This document shows positions 26,411 through 34,633 of a stretch of DNA of 64,000 nucleotides, piece by piece. The stretch covers positions 3,318,001 to 3,382,000 of the forward strand of contig NZ_CP065424.1 of assembly GCF_017809215.1 (NCBI RefSeq). Direction: 5' to 3'. The notes under the pieces are model-generated. The model made no database searches and was not told the DNA's origin. It saw only the letters and a list, made by a program, of their open reading frames with translations. The position numbers and the translations under genes are program-made. The DNA comes from Heyndrickxia oleronia. GTDB lineage: Bacteria > Bacillota > Bacilli > Bacillales > Bacillaceae_C. Positions within the stretch are counted from its first letter, which is position 1. Each line of letters starts with the position of its first letter.

Positions 26411-28809
26411 GGACGAACCTCACCTTTCACAGTTAAGTTTGGTAAAAAGACATGTGGGTCGCCTTGACCAAGCTTTAATATTTTTATCTTAAACGTACCA
26501 TTTCTGTAATATCGATCTATTTGTTTATCAAATACAGTTACTTTATTTTTCTCATCGATTGGTATATATTTTTTTGCAGTAAAATCATACAGTTGATAAT
26601 CTACAAAATTACTAGGCTCTATTTGTAAAGACAATTGTTGAATTTCTGTTCTGTCAGAAATCAATTGTTTTGGCAAATAATAATTAATCTCATATTCCCC
26701 ATCTTCTAACATTATTTCATTGCCTCTCCCTACATTTTCTTCATAAATATTTCCTCTAATCACGGATGTTTTCGTTCTAATAGAATTTTGATTCAAAGTA
26801 AACGGACCATTGATAATTCCAGTTATTTCAAATGGTTGATAAATGAGAGAAAGATTTCGCATCTTTGCCTTCTTTTTTTCCAACTCTGCTTCAATAACCG
26901 GACTTTTGGTTATTCCATAAACGACTGGTAAACTTTCTTTATTCATACGATCTGAAAGAAATCCAGCAATCCACTCTAATCGATCTTTTTTCAATCTAAA
27001 TATTTCGTCTGTGGTGACATTAGAAGGATATCCGCTCAGATTTCCATTATGAATTGGTGCTAATAAATAGGAATCAAGCATTTTTTCATTAACAGTTAAT
27101 GTCTGGCCTTTCGACAATTTACCTAATTTATATGTTCGATAACCGGACCATATATACACTTCGTCAAAATCATACGGAAATTGATTTTTAATTTTACCAG
27201 TTATTTTCTGATTATTTATAGACAGTTGAACTTGAAATTGTCCTGCTTTCTTGATTTGCGTATACCCTAACAAGGATCGCGTCGACCAATATTCAACCTT
27301 ATTAAATGTAATCTGATCAGTTTTCAATTTATTTTCAATGACCGCTTGTCTGGATAGGCTTTCTATACTTCCCGCACCATTTCTTACAATTGGACTTCCA
27401 TTAAATTCACCTTTCGGATAAATAAATGTATAATCACCACTTGTATTTGACATTAGTGATGCTCCATAAATACCGGATAAACCACCATTGCCATCAGCCT
27501 CAAGGGATGCCATTTGATTAATTTGCGGCGATGCAATTCTATCCTTTGCACCTGTTAAGAAGATGCCAAGTGAAAAGACTATTGAAATAACAGGAATGAG
27601 CCACCATGCATGTTCACGCCTGTCCAACCTGCGTAAAATAATATAAAGAAGTGGAACAATTATGATAAAGTAACCTGCTAGTATTGATAAAATAACTCCT
27701 AATGAAAACTGTGAGGATTCAAATAATTCATTGATATCAACAAGTTCATAGGAGAAATTATCATAAAATCCCCTACCATTATTTTGCATGATCGATGGTA
27801 TATATGAGCTATCTGATTGTGATAACAAACTTCCTAGCCAAGTATGATAGTTTTTCCAAGAAGAAAGTGGTTCATCTCCTAAGGAGAATGCTGTCTGGAT
27901 TATTTCCCCTTTGCCAATCTGTTTGCGAGCAATCACTGGGGTAGATTCAACCTCTGTCATCACTATTGCTTTTTCATTGATGTTGCCAATAAAAATAGGT
28001 AATTGAGTAAAATCCGGATTCTCCTCATTATTCACGGTTAAAAAAGATAGATTCGTAAGCACTCTCTCACTTTTTATACTCATTGGCATATTATCTTTTA
28101 ATAAACCGAAAGAATCTAAACCTTCTGGTGTGGCACCTGCAATTAGGACTCCACCAGCTTCGATCCAATCATGGAGCGATTTTTGTTGTTTCTCATCTAA
28201 TTGTGTTAAGGCATATTCATCTACGATGATATAATCCAATAAATCTAACCCAAGCGAATCAGTAGGAATAAGCTTCTTCGAAAGTGGATATACTTCAACA
28301 TTTCCTGCTGTAGCGGGAATCGACTTTAATTCTTTTAACCGATCAGGATTTTCACTTAAGATTCCAACCGATTTTTCATCCTGTTGGATAAATTTTGGGC
28401 TAAAGGTTCTTTTTCCACTCACCTTTACTTCATTGTCTTCTCGCCAATCTCCTTTATATAGATGAACGATCGGATTTCTTGTCAGTTCATAGCCAATATC
28501 CTCTGAAAGTCCGGGTAAAGCAACCGTATACTTCTTTGTTGTCCCAGCAGGTAATTCAACATGGATTGCTTTCATACCACCTGCATTATAGGAAGGAGCA
28601 AAGTTAACTAGAAGAGAGCCGCTAAAATCTTCACCATTATTTTTGATCGTGAGAAAGATAGGGAATCCCCTACCACTTTTGATATTTCCATTCAACCCTG
28701 CATCTACATCTATTTGTATTGTTTCTTTTGCAAAAACAGGTTTGATTGAAAAAATAGAAAATAAGAAAATGATTGCTAGAACGAATATTGTCTTTTTGGA
28801 TTGCTTCAT
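26407..28809 (-). CDS. Large exported membrane protein, first gene of MoxR/VWA/ABC operon
   Basis: 800 residues. A Sec signal peptide (about 1-27, ending SIKPVFA) precedes a beta-sandwich region. A GATase-like domain follows without catalytic Cys (LHDWIEAGGVLIAGATPEG, about 215-235, and KGEIIQTAFSLGDEPLSSW). Two transmembrane helices sit at about 365-420 with the loop RRLDRREHAWW between them, then a long extracellular C-terminal domain. No enzyme motif is recognised. A GGGGGAAAATA leader gives the ribosome binding site. As the first gene of the operon it may be the surface-exposed sensor or substrate-binding part. Confidence 0.75.
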   Translation of the reverse strand: MKQSKKTIFVLAIIFLFSIFSIKPVFAKETIQIDVDAGLNGNIKSGRGFPIFLTIKNNGEDFSGSLLVNFAPSYNAGGMKAIHVELPAGTTKKYTVALPGLSEDIGYELTRNPIVHLYKGDWREDNEVKVSGKRTFSPKFIQQDEKSVGILSENPDRLKELKSIPATAGNVEVYPLSKKLIPTDSLGLDLLDYIIVDEYALTQLDEKQQKSLHDWIEAGGVLIAGATPEGLDSFGLLKDNMPMSIKSERVLTNLSFLTVNNEENPDFTQLPIFIGNINEKAIVMTEVESTPVIARKQIGKGEIIQTAFSLGDEPLSSWKNYHTWLGSLLSQSDSSYIPSIMQNNGRGFYDNFSYELVDINELFESSQFSLGVILSILAGYFIIIVPLLYIILRRLDRREHAWWLIPVISIVFSLGIFLTGAKDRIASPQINQMASLEADGNGGLSGIYGASLMSNTSGDYTFIYPKGEFNGSPIVRNGAGSIESLSRQAVIENKLKTDQITFNKVEYWSTRSLLGYTQIKKAGQFQVQLSINNQKITGKIKNQFPYDFDEVYIWSGYRTYKLGKLSKGQTLTVNEKMLDSYLLAPIHNGNLSGYPSNVTTDEIFRLKKDRLEWIAGFLSDRMNKESLPVVYGITKSPVIEAELEKKKAKMRNLSLIYQPFEITGIINGPFTLNQNSIRTKTSVIRGNIYEENVGRGNEIMLEDGEYEINYYLPKQLISDRTEIQQLSLQIEPSNFVDYQLYDFTAKKYIPIDEKNKVTVFDKQIDRYYRNGTFKIKILKLGQGDPHVFLPNLTVKGEVRP

Positions 28810-28946
28810 TATTTTCCCCCTAATTTTTCTTCTCTTTTTAGACGTTTATCAAACAAAAAGGTTTTCACTTTTTTTTCAATTTGAAATATTCATCTCTTAT
28901 TCAATATTATTTTACATTAAATTCTGTATAATGAAATATTTCCCAC

Positions 28947-28983
28947 AAAAAAATCTTAAATCGTGAATGATTTAAGATTTTTA
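28947..28983. terminator. Terminator after ylmA-like gene
   Basis: Perfect 14-bp arms AAAAATCTTAAATC and GATTTAAGATTTTT around a six-base loop, with flanking T-run on the minus strand. It is followed, on that strand, by the promoter region of the eight-gene operon. Confidence 0.8.
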
Positions 28984-28994
28984 ACAATTAATCT

Positions 28995-29789
28995 CTATTT
29001 TGTTTTGACCGTTTCTCCTAAGGAAAGCCAAGATCTATTCTCCTTTTGATCAACAGTTATTGGTACTTGAAAAAATTCAGATAAATTTTGAGCATTTAAT
29101 AGAGTTTTCGTGGCACCTGATTGAAAGATCTCACCATTTTTTAACAATATCATCTTTTCGAAGCATGGAAGAACTTCCTCGACATGATGAGTTACATAAA
29201 TTAATGTTGGTCCATCTGGCTGTTTCGCTAAACGTTCAATGGTTTGTAAAAAATGCTCTCTTGATATAATATCTAAACCCGTACACGGTTCATCAAGAAT
29301 TAATAGTTTAGGAGACGCCATCATCGCCCTAGCAATCAAAATGCGTTGCCGCTCACCTTGTGATAAGGTTTCATATCTTCGCATCGTTAAATGATCACAA
29401 TTAAATAATGATAGTAATTGAAGTGCCTGATCTTTATCTTTTTTATTTGCATTTTCATACAAACCAATACTAGCAAACTTTCCACTTAGTACAATATCCT
29501 CAACAATCTCGTGATCAGGTATTTTTTGCTGTAAAGAAGAACTGACCCAGCCGATTGATTTACGGAGTTCGCGAATATCCGTACGACCAAAAGAATGATT
29601 TAATACGTGAACCTCCCCCTTTGTCGGCCATATATATCCATTAATCATATTTAAAAGAGTGGTTTTTCCAGAGCCATTAAGACCTAATAGACACCAATGT
29701 TCCCCTTCATTCACTTCCCATGAAAATTCCTTCAAAATCCACTTCTCTTCCCGTTTCCACGAAACATTCTTCATATTAATGATCACTGC
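28995..29789 (-). CDS. ABC transporter ATP-binding protein, YlmA-like
   Basis: A 264-residue stand-alone ATPase (GTG at 29789, AAGGAG eight bases upstream; ATG at 29795 is too close to the site). Walker A GLNGSGKTT, signature LSQGERQRILIARAM, Walker B LLILDEPCTGLD and YVTHHVEE are present. No permease lies next to it. Such ModF/YlmA-like ATPases lack an assigned transporter; function unknown. Confidence 0.82.
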   Translation of the reverse strand, partial: AVIINMKNVSWKREEKWILKEFSWEVNEGEHWCLLGLNGSGKTTLLNMINGYIWPTKGEVHVLNHSFGRTDIRELRKSIGWVSSSLQQKIPDHEIVEDIVLSGKFASIGLYENANKKDKDQALQLLSLFNCDHLTMRRYETLSQGERQRILIARAMMASPKLLILDEPCTGLDIISREHFLQTIERLAKQPDGPTLIYVTHHVEEVLPCFEKMILLKNGEIFQSGATKTLLNAQNLSEFFQVPITVDQKENRSWLSLGETVKTK

Positions 29790-29859
29790 ATACACTCCTT
29801 ACAACTCAAAATTATTCAAATAATTAGACTATTCAATGTATACTGTAACACTTTAAAGC

Positions 29860-29880
29860 AGTGGGGGTCAGACCCCCACT
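29860..29880. repeat. GC-rich palindrome at dapL 3' end
   Basis: AGTGGGGGTC and GACCCCCACT flank a single A, giving a near-perfect 21-base palindrome. It encodes the last codons and the TGA stop of dapL. It lacks a T-run, so it looks more like an inserted palindromic unit than a classical terminator. Confidence 0.6.
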
Positions 29881-30986
29881 AAATAATCTGTTAATACAGA
29901 AATGGCAAAGTCTATGGCGTCTTCATTTGGTTCTAGTTTGGCGTGGTGTAGGCCATAGGGGGAGTCTACTCCTAGCCAGAACATAAATCCAGGAATTTCT
30001 TTTAGCATGTAACCAAAGTCTTCTCCTGTCATGGCTTCTTTGCATACATATAAACTTACATTTTGGTTTTTTTCCAAGTACTTCATAAAGGCTTTCGTTG
30101 GTTGTTCGTGATTATACACTTGATGATACATGGAACCATAGTCTATTTTCACTTCGCATTCGAACCCATTTTCGATGCCTTTAACTAATGCCTCAATTCT
30201 TTTCTTTACTTTTTGCATTGACTCAACAGATAATGTACGAATTGTTCCTTCTAATCTTGCGGTTTCAGCAATTATATTTTGGACCGTTCCTCCGGTTATT
30301 TTACCAATGGTAATAACAGCACTATCCAGTGGATCAACATTCCGTGAAATGATGGATTGAAGTTGTGTGACCAAATAAGAAGCAGCTACGACCATATCAT
30401 TCGTTTGATGAGGATACGCAGCATGTCCTCCCTTACCCTTCAGATCAATAAACAATTCAGACGTGTTCGCAAATAATAAGCCCTCTTTTATCGCAATCGT
30501 TCCGACTGGATATTCTGGCGCAATATGCAAGGCAAGAATTAGATCTGGCCTCCACGCCTGAAATTCCACGCTTTTTAACATCGGTTCTGCCCCACCTGGA
30601 CCTTCCTCGGCAGGTTGAAAAATAAACAGCATATCATCTTTAATTGGATGCTCTACTATATGTGTTAAAACCCCCAGTGCAATACTCATATGAAAATCAT
30701 GTCCACATGCATGCATTCTTCCTTCATGTTCTGATGAAAAAGGAAGATTGGTTTGCTCCTCAATCGGAAGTCCATCGATATCAGTTCTATAGCCAATAGT
30801 TTTAGTGGGAGCTGTTCCAAGCACTTTCACAAAAAGACCAGTGCGCCATGTACGAATTTCATAACGATCTTTTGGCAGTGATTCAATATATTTTAGGAGA
30901 TAGTTTTGTGTTTTTACTTCTTGAAATCCTAGTTCAGGTATTTTATGTAAATCACGTCTGATTTTTATAAATGGACTTTGACTCAT
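29868..30986 (-). CDS. dapL: N-acetyldiaminopimelate deacetylase
   Basis: A 372-residue M20-family amidohydrolase that removes acetate from N-acetyl-LL-diaminopimelate in the lysine and peptidoglycan precursor pathway. Metal-site motifs include [21 protein letters not shown] and [17 protein letters not shown] and GLHHAKLEP close the domain. The ATG at 30986 has AAGGGGAATC upstream; a longer frame runs through the palindrome at 31006-31029 and is rejected. Equivalent to B. subtilis YkuR. Downstream partner of dapH in the same direction. Confidence 0.92.
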   Translation of the reverse strand: MSQSPFIKIRRDLHKIPELGFQEVKTQNYLLKYIESLPKDRYEIRTWRTGLFVKVLGTAPTKTIGYRTDIDGLPIEEQTNLPFSSEHEGRMHACGHDFHMSIALGVLTHIVEHPIKDDMLFIFQPAEEGPGGAEPMLKSVEFQAWRPDLILALHIAPEYPVGTIAIKEGLLFANTSELFIDLKGKGGHAAYPHQTNDMVVAASYLVTQLQSIISRNVDPLDSAVITIGKITGGTVQNIIAETARLEGTIRTLSVESMQKVKKRIEALVKGIENGFECEVKIDYGSMYHQVYNHEQPTKAFMKYLEKNQNVSLYVCKEAMTGEDFGYMLKEIPGFMFWLGVDSPYGLHHAKLEPNEDAIDFAISVLTDYLVGV

Positions 30987-31005
30987 ATAAGATTCCCCTT
31001 TACAA

Positions 31006-31029
31006 AAAGCCTGGCAGCTGCCAGGCTTT
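31006..31029. terminator. Perfect 24-bp palindrome between dapH and dapL
   Basis: AAAGCCTGGCAG followed by its exact complement CTGCCAGGCTTT, then TTTTT on the minus strand. It has the form of an intrinsic terminator placed between the two genes of the operon, 20 bp before the dapL start, so it may attenuate dapL. Confidence 0.65.
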
Positions 31030-31032
31030 ATC

Positions 31033-31740
31033 TTATAAATTACGAAGTTCTTGCTTAATTTCGATTTTTGATTTTGTTTTTTCATCAATATCCTTTAATT
31101 TTTTCGCTGGTACACCTGCAACTAAAGTATTCGGTGGTACATCATTCACTACGATCGCTCCTGCAGCAACAACAGAACCTTTACCAACCGTTACACCTTC
31201 CAAAATAACCGCATTCGCCCCAATAAGAACATCATCTTCAATAATAACAGGTTTGGCAGAAGGTGGCTCAATGACACCAGCTAAAACAGCACCTGCACCA
31301 ACATGGCAATTCTTTCCTACTGTCGCACGTCCACCTAAGACAGCATTCATATCAATCATTGTACCTTCGCCAATAACTGCACCGATATTAATTACTGCAC
31401 CCATCATAATAACAGCGTTATTACCAATTTCAACCTGATCACGTATAATTGCACCTGGTTCAATACGTGCATTAATATGTTTCATATCTAGCAAAGGAAT
31501 AGCAGAATTACGACGATCATTTTCAACGACATAATCTACAATATTTTCTTTATTTGCTTCAATAACAGCTGAAATTTCAGACCATTCTCCAAAAACAACC
31601 CCGCTATTTTCGTTAATAAAAGTTTGGATCTTACTTCCGAAATCAACTTTCTTTAGCTCACCTTTTATATAAACCTTTACAGGTGTCGTCTTTTTACTAT
31701 TTGAAATAAAAGAAATAATTTCATTTGCATCCATCAGCAT
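31033..31740 (-). CDS. dapH: 2,3,4,5-tetrahydropyridine-2,6-dicarboxylate N-acetyltransferase
   Basis: 235 residues. The DapH-type N-terminus ([20 protein letters not shown]) precedes a left-handed beta helix of hexapeptide repeats ([20 protein letters not shown] and onward) that binds acetyl-CoA. The enzyme acetylates tetrahydrodipicolinate, the first step of the acetylase branch to diaminopimelate. Equivalent to B. subtilis YkuQ. ATG codons at 31740 and 31734 both follow a GGGGG; the second has better spacing. Confidence 0.95.
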   Translation of the reverse strand: MLMDANEIISFISNSKKTTPVKVYIKGELKKVDFGSKIQTFINENSGVVFGEWSEISAVIEANKENIVDYVVENDRRNSAIPLLDMKHINARIEPGAIIRDQVEIGNNAVIMMGAVINIGAVIGEGTMIDMNAVLGGRATVGKNCHVGAGAVLAGVIEPPSAKPVIIEDDVLIGANAVILEGVTVGKGSVVAAGAIVVNDVPPNTLVAGVPAKKLKDIDEKTKSKIEIKQELRNL

Positions 31741-31814
31741 TAATCCCCCTACTAATTTTTAATATGTATGAAAATTACTTTAACAAACTAAATCAATATA
31801 AACAAGAAATATGT

Positions 31815-32702
31815 CTAAAAAGTATGTGGCTGAGTTTCTAAAAATTCATTGACGATCTCAACAAAAGCCTGAACCTGACCTAGTTCAAAGGCAGATTCAT
31901 ATCCTAATAACCATGTATCCCTTTTCAGACGTTGATCATGATCTCCTTTCAGAGGAATCTTATACATATTATTTGCAGATTCAGTTAATGTAATCGCAGG
32001 TAATATCGCATAACCGATTCCATTAAAAGTCATTTGCTTACATGTTTCAATTTGATCAACCACAATCGTATTCTTAGGCGTTGTTTGAAATTGACGATGC
32101 CACCAATCTTGAATTTCTTGGTAATAATTTGAATCACTTTTAAACTGTATAAATGGGCGGTCTGTCTTTAATACATCCTCGACATGCTGAATCTCTTTAT
32201 CAACTAAATACAGTGTATCCTCGAATAAATGGAGTTTCGGTCCCTTCCAATCCGTAGACCCACGAAGAATTCCTATATGAACCTCATCATCATATAGAGA
32301 TTTTAAAATCTCACTACTCCACCCAGTAATTAATGATATTTTTGCATGGGGATATTTTTCAACAAACTTCTTAAGTACCTTAGGAAGCCAGTTCTGACCA
32401 ACGATAGACGCACATGCAATCTTTAATGTACCATGAACCTTTGACTCGAGAGATTGTATACTTTCCTTCACCTTTTCCTCTCGTTCTAATACATCATTTG
32501 CAAAGCGAATAATGAGCTCCCCTGAGGGTGTTAGTGTTAATCCCTTCTGTGTTCGAATAAATAATTTTGTTCCCCATTGCTTTTCAATATTTTGCAGCCT
32601 TTGAGACAATGCAGGTTGTGAAACAAAAAGACGTTCAGCAGCCTTCCTCATATTCATTTCTTGTGCCAGAACTGAAAGTAATTGGAATTCATTCGTTGAC
32701 AT
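31815..32702 (-). CDS. ccpC: LysR-family regulator CcpC
   Basis: 295 residues. N-terminal winged helix-turn-helix with MRKAAERLFVSQPALSQRLQ and a LysR substrate-binding domain (about 90-290). Length and position next to dapH match B. subtilis CcpC (YkuM), which represses citrate synthase and aconitase genes and is relieved by citrate. The ATG at 32702 is selected because AGGAG lies seven bases upstream. A perfect CcpC-type ATAA-N7-TTAT dyad covers its own promoter. Confidence 0.85.
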   Translation of the reverse strand: MSTNEFQLLSVLAQEMNMRKAAERLFVSQPALSQRLQNIEKQWGTKLFIRTQKGLTLTPSGELIIRFANDVLEREEKVKESIQSLESKVHGTLKIACASIVGQNWLPKVLKKFVEKYPHAKISLITGWSSEILKSLYDDEVHIGILRGSTDWKGPKLHLFEDTLYLVDKEIQHVEDVLKTDRPFIQFKSDSNYYQEIQDWWHRQFQTTPKNTIVVDQIETCKQMTFNGIGYAILPAITLTESANNMYKIPLKGDHDQRLKRDTWLLGYESAFELGQVQAFVEIVNEFLETQPHTF

Positions 32703-32714
32703 GTACATACTCCT

Positions 32715-32758
32715 ATAAGTTTTACTTATATTATATCTTAAAATAGTAGAAATTTCAT
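32715..32758 (-). promoter_or_regulatory. ccpC promoter with ATAA-N7-TTAT operator
   Basis: On the minus strand TATAAT (32735-32730) and ATGAAA (32758-32753) are 17 bp apart. Immediately downstream of the -10 lies ATAAGTTTTACTTAT (32715-32729), an exact match to the CcpC dyad ATAA-N7-TTAT. This supports negative autoregulation, as known in B. subtilis. Confidence 0.6.
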
Positions 32759-32813
32759 GATTACTCTCTATCAAAATTAAATGGACTTTTGGTTCTATTT
32801 TCCAAAATTTATT

Positions 32814-32840
32814 TCAAACTTTTTCTTCTTTCTATACGTC
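32814..32840 (+). promoter_or_regulatory. ECF-type promoter of sigV
   Basis: TCAAAC (32814-32819), 17 bp, then CGTC (32837-32840) matches the TGAAAC-N16/17-CGTC pattern of extracytoplasmic sigma factors and includes the T-run typical after the -35. It lies 100 bp upstream of sigV and implies autoregulation. Confidence 0.65.
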
Positions 32841-32940
32841 TATTTAACGTAACACCAAAAAGATACCGTATCAAAGAAAAAGTCAAGGTGCTTTTGGAGG
32901 CGCCGAAGCAGCACATTGTAGAAAAAGGAGCTCTTTTTTC

Positions 32941-33435
32941 ATGAAGAAAAGCAAGGCAATTGACCAATTAACACAATTCATCATTGAAAATAAGGAAGAT
33001 TTTTATCGGCTAGCCTATAGCTATGTAAAAAATTCTGAAGATGCCTTAGATATCGTTCAGGAATCAATAAAAAAAGCATTAATAGCAAAAGATTTTTTAA
33101 AGGAATCCCAGTCTATAAAAAGTTGGTTCTATAAAATTGTTGTCAATACATCTTTAGATTTTTTAAGAAAAACAAAAAAAATCTCCTTAGTTGATGAGGA
33201 AACATTAGATTTCTTAAGTACCGGGAGAGAGGATAGTTATCAAAACATTGATTTAAAAAGATCACTTGAAGATCTCCCAATAAAATATCAGAGTGTCATT
33301 ATCCTTCGATATTTTGAAGATTTAAAAATAGATGAGATTGCTGAAATACTTCACATAAATGTAAGTACAGTGAAAACTCGTCTATACAAAGCACTTGAAA
33401 TTTTAAGGATTAAAATGAAAGACGAAAGAATTTAA
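32941..33435 (+). CDS. sigV: ECF RNA polymerase sigma factor SigV
   Basis: 164 residues. Sigma region 2 (about 12-80) contains FYRLAYSYVKNSEDALDIVQ and WFYKIVVNTSLDFLRK; region 4 (about 110-160) contains LPIKYQSVIILRYFEDLKID and the helix-turn-helix EIAEILHINVSTVKTRLYKA. The SigV assignment rests on the downstream anti-sigma RsiV and oatA, the order of the lysozyme-response operon in B. subtilis and Enterococcus. AAAAGGAG precedes the ATG. Confidence 0.85.
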   Translation: MKKSKAIDQLTQFIIENKEDFYRLAYSYVKNSEDALDIVQESIKKALIAKDFLKESQSIKSWFYKIVVNTSLDFLRKTKKISLVDEETLDFLSTGREDSYQNIDLKRSLEDLPIKYQSVIILRYFEDLKIDEIAEILHINVSTVKTRLYKALEILRIKMKDERI

Positions 33436-33471
33436 AGTAGAGACTATCTCAATTATACCGGAGGCAATAAA

Positions 33472-34353
33472 ATGGATAAAAGATTAGAAGAATTAAAAAA
33501 TGAATATAAAAATACACCAATTCCTAAAGAGCTCGATGAAGTCGTAAATAAAGCTTTACAACACAAAAACAAAAAGCCATTCCGTTATCACTGGCTTGTT
33601 GGAGCAGCTGCAGCCGCAATCATTTTTACTGCAAGTGTTAATATTAGTCCAACGTTTGCAAAAAACTTATCCAAGGTCCCAGTTTTAGGTTCAGTTGTAG
33701 AGGTGATCACCTTCAAAGAAATAAATGTGGATGACGAAAATTACAATGCTCACTTAAAAGTTCCTAAAGTAAATAACCTTAACAATAAAAAATTAGAAAA
33801 TAGTCTTAACAAAAAATATATAGCAGAAAATCAAAAACTATATAATGATTTTACAAAAGAAGTAGAAAATCTTAAGAAAAAAGGTGGCGGCCATTTAGGT
33901 GTAGACTCTGGATACGAGGTTAAAACAGATGATGATAAAATCCTATCAATTGAACGCTATGTTGTTAATACACAAGCATCATCATCGACAACCGTTCAAT
34001 ATGATACCGTTGATAAGGAAAAGCAAATCTTGCTAACACTTCCAATACTATTTAAAGATCATGACTATATTAAAGTGATTAGTGAAAATATTAAGAATCA
34101 AATGCGGGACCAAATGAAAAAGGATCCAAATAAAATTTATTGGGTTGATAATGCAGGTATCGAAGACCTTGACCTAACGGAAGCCTTTAATCAGATTTCA
34201 GCAAATCAAAGCTTTTACATTAATAAAGATCATAAATTAGTCATTACTTTTAATGAATATGAAGTTGCACCTGGATACATGGGCACTGTGGAGTTCATTA
34301 TTCCAACAAAGGTCATTTCTAATGAACTAGTAGGTCATGATTATATTAAATAA
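33472..34353 (+). CDS. rsiV: Anti-sigma-V factor RsiV (lysozyme receptor)
   Basis: 293 residues: a short cytoplasmic sigma-binding segment (1-40), one transmembrane helix (about 43-62, HWLVGAAAAAIIFTASVNIS) followed by SPTFA, a plausible signal-peptidase site, then a DUF4179 junction LSKVPVLGSVVEVITF and a DUF3298 extracellular domain. In B. subtilis RsiV binds lysozyme and is then cut by signal peptidase and RasP, freeing SigV. A GGAGGC ribosome binding site precedes it 36 bp after sigV. Confidence 0.87.
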   Translation: MDKRLEELKNEYKNTPIPKELDEVVNKALQHKNKKPFRYHWLVGAAAAAIIFTASVNISPTFAKNLSKVPVLGSVVEVITFKEINVDDENYNAHLKVPKVNNLNNKKLENSLNKKYIAENQKLYNDFTKEVENLKKKGGGHLGVDSGYEVKTDDDKILSIERYVVNTQASSSTTVQYDTVDKEKQILLTLPILFKDHDYIKVISENIKNQMRDQMKKDPNKIYWVDNAGIEDLDLTEAFNQISANQSFYINKDHKLVITFNEYEVAPGYMGTVEFIIPTKVISNELVGHDYIK

Positions 34354-34468
34354 ATTCATTAGCTTTGATCAAAAAAGAACAAATAATTTTCGAAAATGAC
34401 CTTTTGGGGATAGAAAAACTATTCTCGATTCATGTAAAATAGGTTTTGCACAAATAAACACCATTTGA

Positions 34469-34504
34469 GGCTGTTTAATATAAGGGGAGCCTTTATTAAA
34501 CAGC
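34469..34504 (+). terminator. Hairpin between rsiV and oatA
   Basis: GGCTGTTTAAT and ATTAAACAGCC form an 11-bp perfect stem with a 14-base loop. There is no clean U-run, so it may be an attenuator or an mRNA-stability element separating sigV-rsiV from oatA. Confidence 0.45.
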
Positions 34505-34633
34505 CCTACATATATTAAATTTTTAATGGGAGTAACCAACATATTGCTTAATTAGTAGAAAGGGATAAACATCTATGTACCACATCATTATACTAAAGAA
34601 CAAATATTCCTATAAGTTTTGGGGGCGGATTGC

